NCBI GenBank assembly: GCA_964520885.1 | Contig: CAZFQD010000089.1 | Coordinates: 1 to 9,269 of the forward strand | Direction: 5' to 3' | DNA from: CAZFQD01 sp964520885 | GTDB taxonomy: Bacteria > Bacillota > Clostridia > Oscillospirales > SIG519 | Length of the DNA stretch: 9,269 bases | Shown: in pieces, positions 4,003 through 9,269 of the stretch | Position numbering within the stretch: the stretch's first letter is position 1 | Layout of the letters: each line of letters starts with the position of its first letter | Position numbers and translations under genes: made by a program | The notes under the pieces: generated by a model | Told to the model about the DNA's origin: nothing | Database searches by the model: none | What the model saw: the letters and a program-made list of their open reading frames with translations, nothing else

Positions 4003-4726
4003 GCTAATAGCTGTTTGGGGTTCTCTCAATTCCGGGAAAACGTCCTTTGCTACTAAACTTGCACAATGCATTTATGAAAAATATAGTGCATCCGTATTGA
4101 TGCTTTCTACCGATTACGAAACGCCCACATTGCCCGTGCTTTTCCCCAATACAAAGGCAGATGAGCTTTTCTCAATTGGTGTGCCGTTATCCAAAACAGA
4201 TATAGTGGGGCAAGAAGTTGTAAAGAGCATAGTTACAGTTAAGTGTAAGATGAATTTAGGATTTCTCGGCTACAAGGACAGTGAAAACAAGTTTACCTAT
4301 CCGAGCTATGATGATAAAAAAGCCAAAGCTTTACTCACAGTTCTAAAAGGTCTTGTTGATTTCGTAATCGTGGATTGCACCTCATCACTTAGTAATATAT
4401 TATCAGAGACCGCAGTCGAACAGGCAGACACAGTAATCCGCCTTGCTACTCCCGACCTTAAAAGCATCAGCTATTTTTCATCGCAATTGCCTTTGTATGC
4501 TGATCCAAAATATAAAATGGAACAGCATATTGTAGTGCTGAACACAACGGAAAAAGAAGTGTTTATGCCTGTTGAAGAAGCAAAAACACATTTTAAGAAC
4601 ATTTCATTTACTCTACCATATTGCAGGACATTAAGAGAACAAATTATTGACGGTGATTTGTTGAAAGCGATTACTGATAAAAGATACATCGGAACGCTAA
4701 AAATGATAGCCGAAAAGGTGGTGTAA
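3995..4726 (+). CDS. TadZ/CpaE-like P-loop ATPase of the pilus machine
   Basis: A 243-aa cytoplasmic protein starting at TTG 3995, six bases after GGGGTGA, overlapping cpaB by eight bases. The P-loop G9-SLNS-G14-K15-T16 lies close to the N-terminus, and a Walker B-like VDFVIVDCTSS places D127 at the strand end. The C-terminal half has the MinD/ParA-like order of short strands and helices (ADTVIRLATPDLKSISYF; HIVVLNTTE; FTLPYCRTLREQIIDG). TadZ/CpaE proteins localise the Tad secretion ATPase and mark the pole. The deviant-Walker signature lysine of ParA/MinD is replaced by serine (S10), so nucleotide use may differ from classic family members. Position between cpaB and cpaF is standard for this family. 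Confidence 0.8.
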   Translation: MSKLIAVWGSLNSGKTSFATKLAQCIYEKYSASVLMLSTDYETPTLPVLFPNTKADELFSIGVPLSKTDIVGQEVVKSIVTVKCKMNLGFLGYKDSENKFTYPSYDDKKAKALLTVLKGLVDFVIVDCTSSLSNILSETAVEQADTVIRLATPDLKSISYFSSQLPLYADPKYKMEQHIVVLNTTEKEVFMPVEEAKTHFKNISFTLPYCRTLREQIIDGDLLKAITDKRYIGTLKMIAEKVV

Positions 4727-4727
4727 T

Positions 4728-6041
4728 ATGTCACAGACCACCGACTTCTGGACTTTACTCGTGCTCACTCAAGAATATATATCTGAACATTATTCAGCCG
4801 CATTAACCGACAAAGAAAAGCTCTCACAATTAAAGTCATATATTGAAAAGTATCTTCGAGATATGGATTACACCGTACAGGGTTATTCTCTTAACGAATT
4901 AGTGGATAAAATTTTCTGTGAAATGGCTGAATACTCCATACTAACGCAGTACCTCGGCTCTCCTAATTTAGAGGAAATAAATATAAACTCGTGGAATGAT
5001 ATTGCACTAACCTATCTTGACGGTAGTATTATTAAGGTAAAAGAGCATTTCCATTCTCCCGGGCATGCTGTTGATATTATTAAAAGACTTTTACACCATA
5101 GTGGGATGATTATTGACAATGCAACCCCAATTTCACAGGGACATCTGCCCAACAATACCCGTATAACTGCTCTCAAAGAGCCTATTGTTGATGAGCAATG
5201 CGGCATATCAACTTCAATCCGTCTTTTACATCCGCAGAGAGTAAACCGCCAAATGCTCATGGAAACTAAATTTGCTACAAAAGAAATGATTGATTTTCTT
5301 TGTATGTGTATGCGATATGGCATCTCCACTGTTGTTGCCGGAGCTACCTCAAGCGGAAAAACAACCCTGTTGAATGCATTGCTCCAAAGCATACCCGATA
5401 ATAAACGCATATTCAGTATTGAAAGTGGCTCACGAGAGTTATCATTGGTGCGTTATATCGACAAAGGCATTATGAATAATGTTGTGCATACACTTTCAAG
5501 ACCAAGTGATAACCCGGCTTATGATATTACGCAAGAAGACTTGGTAGTGGCTTCACTTAGATTTAATCCTGATATTGTAGCCGTTGGAGAAATGCGCGAT
5601 GTTGAGTGTTATTCGGCTGTAGAATCATCACTTACAGGACACACAGTCGTATCAACCGTTCACGCAGGTGCAGGCGATGCGGCCCACATGAGAATTGCAC
5701 TGCTATGTCAAAAGCGTTTTCCTATTGAATTTAATACTTCTCTTATTCAGGCAGGACAGGCGTTTCCGCTTGTCGTCTATACACACAAGCTCGAAAACAA
5801 TGCAAGAAAAATAATGGATATTTCAGAGTGCGAAATACTTCCCACAGGGGAACGCAGGTACCACACCTTATACCGATTTAATATCACTAAAAACACCATT
5901 AAAAACGACGAAACGCAAATTGAAGGTTATTTTAATAAGCCAGAAAATATGTCGGATAATTTAAAACGCAAATTAATGCAGTATGGTGTTCCACAAAATG
6001 AGATACAAATCTATTTAAAAAAGGAGGGTAATGAAAAGTGA
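4728..6041 (+). CDS. cpaF: CpaF/TadA type II/IV secretion ATPase
   Basis: A 437-aa VirB11-like hexameric motor. Visible motifs in order: an N-terminal all-helical segment, an N-domain with SPNLEEININSWNDI (about 79-92) and DNATPISQGHLPNNTRI, Walker A GATSSGKTT (205-213), the acidic ESGSREL motif (Asp-box position), Walker B NPDIVAVGEMRD (about 280-291), and the His box TGHTVVSTVHAG. All hallmarks of an active secretion ATPase are present. It powers assembly of the pilin-like proteins on the TadB/TadC platform. It starts one base after the tadZ stop codon, with AAGGTGG ahead, and its stop overlaps the tadB start (GTGA). VirB11 of conjugation machines is the other possibility, but the neighbours favour Tad. 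Confidence 0.95.
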   Translation: MSQTTDFWTLLVLTQEYISEHYSAALTDKEKLSQLKSYIEKYLRDMDYTVQGYSLNELVDKIFCEMAEYSILTQYLGSPNLEEININSWNDIALTYLDGSIIKVKEHFHSPGHAVDIIKRLLHHSGMIIDNATPISQGHLPNNTRITALKEPIVDEQCGISTSIRLLHPQRVNRQMLMETKFATKEMIDFLCMCMRYGISTVVAGATSSGKTTLLNALLQSIPDNKRIFSIESGSRELSLVRYIDKGIMNNVVHTLSRPSDNPAYDITQEDLVVASLRFNPDIVAVGEMRDVECYSAVESSLTGHTVVSTVHAGAGDAAHMRIALLCQKRFPIEFNTSLIQAGQAFPLVVYTHKLENNARKIMDISECEILPTGERRYHTLYRFNITKNTIKNDETQIEGYFNKPENMSDNLKRKLMQYGVPQNEIQIYLKKEGNEK

Positions 6042-7072
6042 TAATATTCCCTTTAATCGCATCGCTACTGCTTATTGTAGCGGTAATACTTTTACTTGGT
6101 TTAACTCCCGAAAGAATAACCGACGATATTATGAAAGTTATATCCCCCAAGCAGACATTAAGAAATAAAGTCAAAATCGCTCAAGGAAAAAAGAAAAGCC
6201 GAAAAATCTCGGCAGAATTAAAACACATTAATGATGCATTAATTGCAACAGGCAAAGGGGACGTTTTCGACCGCCGCCGGTGGCGGAAACAGGGAGAAAA
6301 AAGGAGTGGCAGAAACAAGGAAAATTGCGAAGCGAACAGCGAGCAAGACGACTATGTTTCAACAGGAAGTAAGTTCGCTACAATTTGTGTGGTGTCGCTT
6401 ACGCTGTTAATTTGCGGTGGTATGTGTTCGGTGCTGATTGACAACATTTTTCTTGTCCCTATATTCTCTATTACTTTGGCACTGCTACCATTTATCTATG
6501 CAAAGACCACTATCAGCTATTACGATAAGCACATTGAGGAAGAAATGGAGACAGCTCTTTCAATCATTACAACATCATATATAAGAAGCGATGACATAGT
6601 ATCTGCCGTTAAAGAAAACATCACTTATCTAAAGCCCCCTATTACCGAGATTTTCAAATCATTTCTTGGCGAAACAACTGCAATCAGCTCCGATATTAAA
6701 CACGCACTCCACAAGCTAAAAGATAAAATTGATAATCAGATTTTCAAGGAATGGGTTGATACTCTTATACAGTGCCAATATGACCGAACTTTAAATGACA
6801 CCTTGCTGCCTGTGGTTACTAAGCTTACAGATGTGCGTATCGTAAATAACGAGCTTAAAACAATGCTGTACGAGCCCCGAAAAGAATACTTTATGATGGT
6901 GGCAATGGTTATCGGCAATATTCCGCTTTTGTATATGCTCAATAAATCTTGGTATAGCACTTTAATGGATACAATACCCGGTAAACTTGTTCTTGCCTTA
7001 TCTGGCGTGGTCATTCTTGTTACAGCTATGATGATGATGAAATATACCAAGCCAATTGAGTATAGGAGGTAG
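6038..7072 (+). CDS. tadB: TadB-like inner-membrane platform protein, with an internal hydrophilic insertion
   Basis: A 344-aa protein with a T2SF/TadB layout: an N-terminal membrane segment (3-22), membrane segments at about 113-155, the cytoplasmic T2SF domain (about 160-285; EEEMETALSIITTSYIRSDDI, then EWVDTLIQCQYDRTL), and two C-terminal membrane helices (about 286-303 and 316-334). It starts at GTG 6038 with AAGGAGGG ahead and a four-base overlap with cpaF. Residues about 73-110 are a very basic, Arg/Lys/Glu/Asn-rich stretch (FDRRRWRKQGEKRSGR...), with a GC-rich palindrome in its DNA and a CAACAGG direct repeat at both sides (6246-6252, 6360-6366; 114 bases apart). TadB proteins I know run ATG..F directly here, so this looks like an in-frame insertion. 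With TadC it forms the platform on which CpaF acts. The frame is intact, so it is probably functional. Confidence 0.9.
   Translation: MIIFPLIASLLLIVAVILLLGLTPERITDDIMKVISPKQTLRNKVKIAQGKKKSRKISAELKHINDALIATGKGDVFDRRRWRKQGEKRSGRNKENCEANSEQDDYVSTGSKFATICVVSLTLLICGGMCSVLIDNIFLVPIFSITLALLPFIYAKTTISYYDKHIEEEMETALSIITTSYIRSDDIVSAVKENITYLKPPITEIFKSFLGETTAISSDIKHALHKLKDKIDNQIFKEWVDTLIQCQYDRTLNDTLLPVVTKLTDVRIVNNELKTMLYEPRKEYFMMVAMVIGNIPLLYMLNKSWYSTLMDTIPGKLVLALSGVVILVTAMMMMKYTKPIEYRR
6253..6366 (+). repeat. 114-bp in-frame insertion within tadB, flanked by CAACAGG direct repeats
   Basis: The segment begins after CAACAGG (6246-6252) and ends with a second CAACAGG (6360-6366). It carries the palindrome CCGCC-GCCGGT-GGCGG (6271-6286) and a 26-base-spaced imperfect internal duplication (GTGGCGGAAACAGGGAGAAAA at about 6280-6300 against GTGGCAGAAACAAGGAAAA at 6306-6324). 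Its GC-rich core is unlike neighbouring sequence. It encodes 38 residues exactly. No transposase or clear terminal inverted repeats are seen, so a miniature element or slippage product are both possible. Confidence 0.5.
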
Positions 7073-7077
7073 CGACT

Positions 7078-7947
7078 ATGACACAAATTATTGTAGGTAT
7101 TCTTGTTGGTATTGGCATTTTCTATATTGTTGCCGACCTTTTCAGAATACCGTATATTAAGACAAGTAAAGCAATCAACAATCTTTCAAAAAGGCAAAAG
7201 AATAAAACTTCGAGCATTGAGCTTTGGCTAAAAGACCTTGCCATTTGGTTGTCAAAAAGACTAAAGCTTAATGAGTATAAGCATATGCAGTTACTCTCTG
7301 ATTTACAAACAGCAAATGTTAATATCATACCCGAACTTCATATTGCTAACGCTATTATAAAGTCAGGACTTTGTAGTTTTCTTGCAATTCCTGTTTTTTT
7401 TATTTTCCCACTCGTAGTGCCACTTGTGATAGCTTTATCTTTTGCAATGTACTTTAAGGAATCCAAAGGAATACAACAGAAAATCAAAGCACGACGAATG
7501 GCGATTGAATTTGAACTGCCCAGACTTGTTTTTACAATTGATAAAACTCTTTCGCACAGTCGTGATGTCCTTGCTATTCTCGATAATTACAGAGAAAACG
7601 CTGGAGCAGAAATAAAATACGAACTATCCATTACCGTTGCAGATATGCGTTCGGGTAATTATGAATCAGCCCTTACAAGGCTTGAAAGTCGTGTGGGCAG
7701 TGCGATGCTTTCTGATGTAGTGCGTGGGCTTATATCAGTGCTTCGAGGGGACAATACCACAGTTTATTGGGCATCGTTATCGATTAAATTTGCAGATATA
7801 GGGCGACAGCAGCTCAAGGGGCAGGCTCAAAAAGTTCCGTCAAGGGTTAAACGACTTTCTATGGCATTACTATTTTGCTTTATGGCGGTATATTTGGTGG
7901 TTATAATTATGGAGATTATGACTTCATTGGGGGCGATGTTTGGATGA
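7078..7947 (+). CDS. tadC: TadC-like inner-membrane platform protein
   Basis: A 289-aa protein with an N-terminal membrane helix (about 4-22), a paired hydrophobic segment (about 97-128), a cytoplasmic helical T2SF-like domain (IEFELPRLVFTIDKTLSHSRDVLAIL, then SALTRLESRVG and a conserved-looking DVVRGLISVLRGDNT), a basic stretch (QAQKVPSRVKR) and a C-terminal membrane helix (about 259-281). This is the usual partner of TadB in Tad and archaeal-like pilus platforms. It starts at ATG 7078, eight bases after GGAGG (7065-7069) and five bases after tadB. Its TGA overlaps the next start codon (ATGA). Confidence 0.87.
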   Translation: MTQIIVGILVGIGIFYIVADLFRIPYIKTSKAINNLSKRQKNKTSSIELWLKDLAIWLSKRLKLNEYKHMQLLSDLQTANVNIIPELHIANAIIKSGLCSFLAIPVFFIFPLVVPLVIALSFAMYFKESKGIQQKIKARRMAIEFELPRLVFTIDKTLSHSRDVLAILDNYRENAGAEIKYELSITVADMRSGNYESALTRLESRVGSAMLSDVVRGLISVLRGDNTTVYWASLSIKFADIGRQQLKGQAQKVPSRVKRLSMALLFCFMAVYLVVIIMEIMTSLGAMFG

Positions 7948-8363
7948 TGAGGATCAAAAGCATATTGAAATCTAAGCGTGGAGATGGATATATTGATGTT
8001 GTTGTTGGCGTTTTAGTTTCAATGATGCTAATTGTTTTATCGCTTAATGTCTTCTCGTTTTTGACCGTTAAGCAAGATATGGACTATTTTGCAAAAGAAA
8101 TGATATATTCAGCCTCTGCGTACGGCAAGACCACAGGGGAAGTTAATAACCGAAATACTGAGCTTGTTGCTGAAACAAGTCTTAACCCAACTATTACTTG
8201 GCAAACCACATACTTTAATGCTACTGCCAAAACCGTACAGCTTGGCAATACAATCACCGTAACACTGACTTACAGCACTTATGTAAAAGGATTCGGTGCA
8301 TTTAAAATACCGATCACGTTAACGGCAAAGCATAGCGGTTTATCGCAAAAATATTGGAAGTAG
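7944..8363 (+). CDS. TadE-like minor pilin (DUF4320-like)
   Basis: A 139-aa protein. ATG 7944 is chosen because it overlaps the tadC stop in an ATGA junction and yields a short basic leader; an earlier in-frame start at 7875 would lie inside tadC and add 23 residues before the leader. The N-terminus has K/R-rich MMRIKSILKSKR then G13-D-G-Y-I-D18, followed by a hydrophobic helix (19-39, VVVGVLVSMMLIVLSL...), a classic type IV pilin-like layout. The rest is a predicted beta-rich exterior domain (NPTITWQTTYFNATAKTVQL, TITVTLTYSTYV). TadE proteins are minor pilins processed by the prepilin peptidase. It resembles the DUF4320 family as I recall it. Confidence 0.78.
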   Translation: MMRIKSILKSKRGDGYIDVVVGVLVSMMLIVLSLNVFSFLTVKQDMDYFAKEMIYSASAYGKTTGEVNNRNTELVAETSLNPTITWQTTYFNATAKTVQLGNTITVTLTYSTYVKGFGAFKIPITLTAKHSGLSQKYWK

Positions 8364-8373
8364 GTGGTGAAAA

Positions 8374-8826
8374 TTGACTCATATAAAAACCGCAGTCATT
8401 GTGCTTATAACAGCAATGATACTATCGCTCGTTTTGTCCTATGCAAGCATTATGACAATAGTGCAAACGACTAAGAGTAATGCCGAACGAGTTTTAAATA
8501 GCTTTGTGATTGAGAACGCAACTTATATTTATGGTTCCATCAAAAACGGTAATGACTTTACAAGCTCAATTAGTTCAAGTTATTTTGTGTATAGGTTTTA
8601 TATAGATCACACATTGGACTATGATGGGAATTACTTTTATAATAGAGATAGTGAAGGTTCATATAGCTTCAAAATGACTACTCCACAAACAACTTTTACC
8701 GTAAACAATACCTTAAATTTAACTTGCACCTTCGACCTTTTAATACCAATTGACTTTGCAGGAAAAAGAATCACAGAAATGCGAATACCGATCAAAGTAA
8801 AGACAAGCTATAATCTTAAAAATTAG
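8374..8826 (+). CDS. membrane-anchored TadE/TadF-like protein, unassigned
   Basis: A 150-aa protein starting at TTG 8374, six bases after an AGGTGG-type ribosome binding site. One N-terminal hydrophobic helix (about residues 6-31) is followed by a predicted extracytoplasmic domain rich in Ser, Thr, Asn, Tyr and Phe, with beta-strand-like stretches (TFTVNNTLNLTCTFDLLIPI, ITEMRIPIKVKTSYNL). The C-terminal strand pattern IPI-V parallels the end of the preceding TadE-like protein, suggesting a related pseudopilin fold. No obvious G-x-G-Y-I-D motif precedes its helix. Co-directional in the pilus operon, ten bases behind the previous gene. Probable minor pilin or tip component; family not recognised. 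Confidence 0.6.
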   Translation: MTHIKTAVIVLITAMILSLVLSYASIMTIVQTTKSNAERVLNSFVIENATYIYGSIKNGNDFTSSISSSYFVYRFYIDHTLDYDGNYFYNRDSEGSYSFKMTTPQTTFTVNNTLNLTCTFDLLIPIDFAGKRITEMRIPIKVKTSYNLKN

Positions 8827-8841
8827 AAAGGATTGATCTCA

Positions 8842-9269
8842 ATGAAATTATCGAAAAAGGCTATTACAATTGGCATAGCAGGAACTCTTGCGGTAGTTGT
8901 GCTTGCTACAACAATATTTATAGGAATGCAAAAAAAGCCAGCTATCACAGAGGGTGCCGAAAATCAAAACGCATCTAATGATATGGTAATTCAATTACCC
9001 AGTGAAAACCCGACTGAAAGCCGTAGCAAAACAGATACGGACAATTCTTCAAATTCAGACTTAATTGTTAATGTTAACGGCAATCCGCATAATACTAATA
9101 ATAGTAATAACAATAAAACTCCTGTAAAAGACACAGATAAGCCTATGAATCCTTTTACTCCAATACAACCCAATAATAATGGTGGTGTCAATATAGGCGG
9201 CTCTGAGCTGACAGCATATAACTGCAACACGGCAAATCATCATTGTGATGGCCCCGAAACGCACGCATA
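8842..9269 (+). CDS. membrane-anchored Asn/Thr/Pro-rich extracytoplasmic protein, 3' end cut by the window
   Basis: At least 142 codons are visible from ATG 8842 after AGAAAGGA (8825-8832). An N-terminal signal anchor (about residues 7-29) is followed by a low-complexity, Asn/Ser/Thr/Pro-rich linker (about 32-120: NPTESRSKTDTDNSSNSD; NTNNSNNNKTP; PNNNGGVNIGG). The last visible part changes to a Cys/His-bearing sequence (YNCNTANHHCDGPETHA), suggesting a compact metal-binding or disulphide domain beyond the edge. The design, anchor plus flexible linker plus small domain, is typical of cell-wall-spanning proteins. It resembles what I recall as DUF6550 proteins found behind Tad-like loci in Clostridia elements, but this is a weak match by memory. 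The reading frame stays open to 9269. Confidence 0.65.
   Translation, partial: MKLSKKAITIGIAGTLAVVVLATTIFIGMQKKPAITEGAENQNASNDMVIQLPSENPTESRSKTDTDNSSNSDLIVNVNGNPHNTNNSNNNKTPVKDTDKPMNPFTPIQPNNNGGVNIGGSELTAYNCNTANHHCDGPETHA

Larger units (their letters stand above)
335..9269. mobile_element. probable integrative element (ICE/IME-like), one end, partial
   Basis: The element is inferred from the truncated tRNA-Leu at its left edge, a small excisionase-like gene close to that edge, a SpoVG homologue, and a pilus locus of a kind I associate with Clostridia mobile elements. No integrase, relaxase, VirB4 or VirD4 gene is visible here; they would have to lie beyond 9269. Without them the word conjugative is inference. 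Confidence 0.5.

Noticed and set aside
4728..6041. Considered as VirB11 of a conjugative type IV secretion system.
   Set aside because: Adjacent TadZ, TadB, TadC, CpaB and A24 peptidase genes identify a Tad/Flp pilus ATPase.
6031..6168. Alternative +1-frame peptide starting at ATG 6031 behind the same AAGGAGGG, ending after about 45 codons.
   Set aside because: The tadB frame starting at GTG 6038 continues for 344 residues with clear family features; the short frame has no recognisable content.
7875..7943. Longer start for the TadE-like gene.
   Set aside because: It would lie within tadC and add 23 residues ahead of a normal pilin leader; the ATGA overlap at 7944 is a much better start.

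Overview
The window (about 37-40% GC by eye, strong GGAGG-type ribosome binding sites, monoderm-style pilus genes, a SpoVG homologue) looks like a gut-type Clostridia/Oscillospirales Firmicute. It reads best as one end of an integrative conjugative or mobilizable element inserted in a tRNA-Leu gene, with an element-borne Tad/Flp-type pilus locus starting about 1.2 kb inside the junction.

Positions 1-334 look like chromosomal flank plus junction. A minus-strand 3' half of tRNA-Leu(CAA) (278-332) runs from the anticodon loop to CCA. It is followed in its own direction by a rho-independent terminator (251-275) and then by a multi-hairpin repeat built from ATGAAG/CTTCAT boxes (100-249). The match to tRNA stops at the anticodon stem, the usual shape of an attachment-site duplication. 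Positions 335-610 hold no gene but carry an 11-bp direct repeat that could be an integrase arm site. A small excisionase-like DNA-binding protein (611-850) follows, then about 285 non-coding bases with inverted repeats, a strong terminator, a promoter-like sequence and a 5' hairpin in front of spoVG (1136-1426).

From 1498 to 2549 there are four tandem 72-aa pilin-like genes. Their leaders show that they arose by duplication of a two-gene unit (1+2 duplicated as 3+4). Each unit ends in a hairpin: the first is a convincing terminator, the second a leaky-looking stem-loop just before the assembly genes.

From 2614 a compact, translationally coupled operon encodes an A24 prepilin peptidase, CpaB/RcpC-like SAF protein, TadZ/CpaE-like ATPase, CpaF/TadA secretion ATPase, TadB, TadC, a TadE-like minor pilin (DUF4320-like), a second TadE/F-like membrane protein, and the start of a secreted Thr/Asn/Pro-rich protein cut by the window edge. 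The expected scheme is that the peptidase trims pilins and minor pilin, CpaF powers assembly on the TadB/TadC platform, and TadZ and CpaB help localise and scaffold the machine.

The most notable points are the tRNA-Leu junction, the pilin duplication with near-invariant cores, a shared [AG]-[ED]-G-[FY]-[VI]-D motif in pilins and minor pilin, and an apparent 114-bp in-frame insertion within tadB. No integrase, relaxase or VirB4/VirD4 gene lies inside the window, so transfer ability is inferred, not shown.
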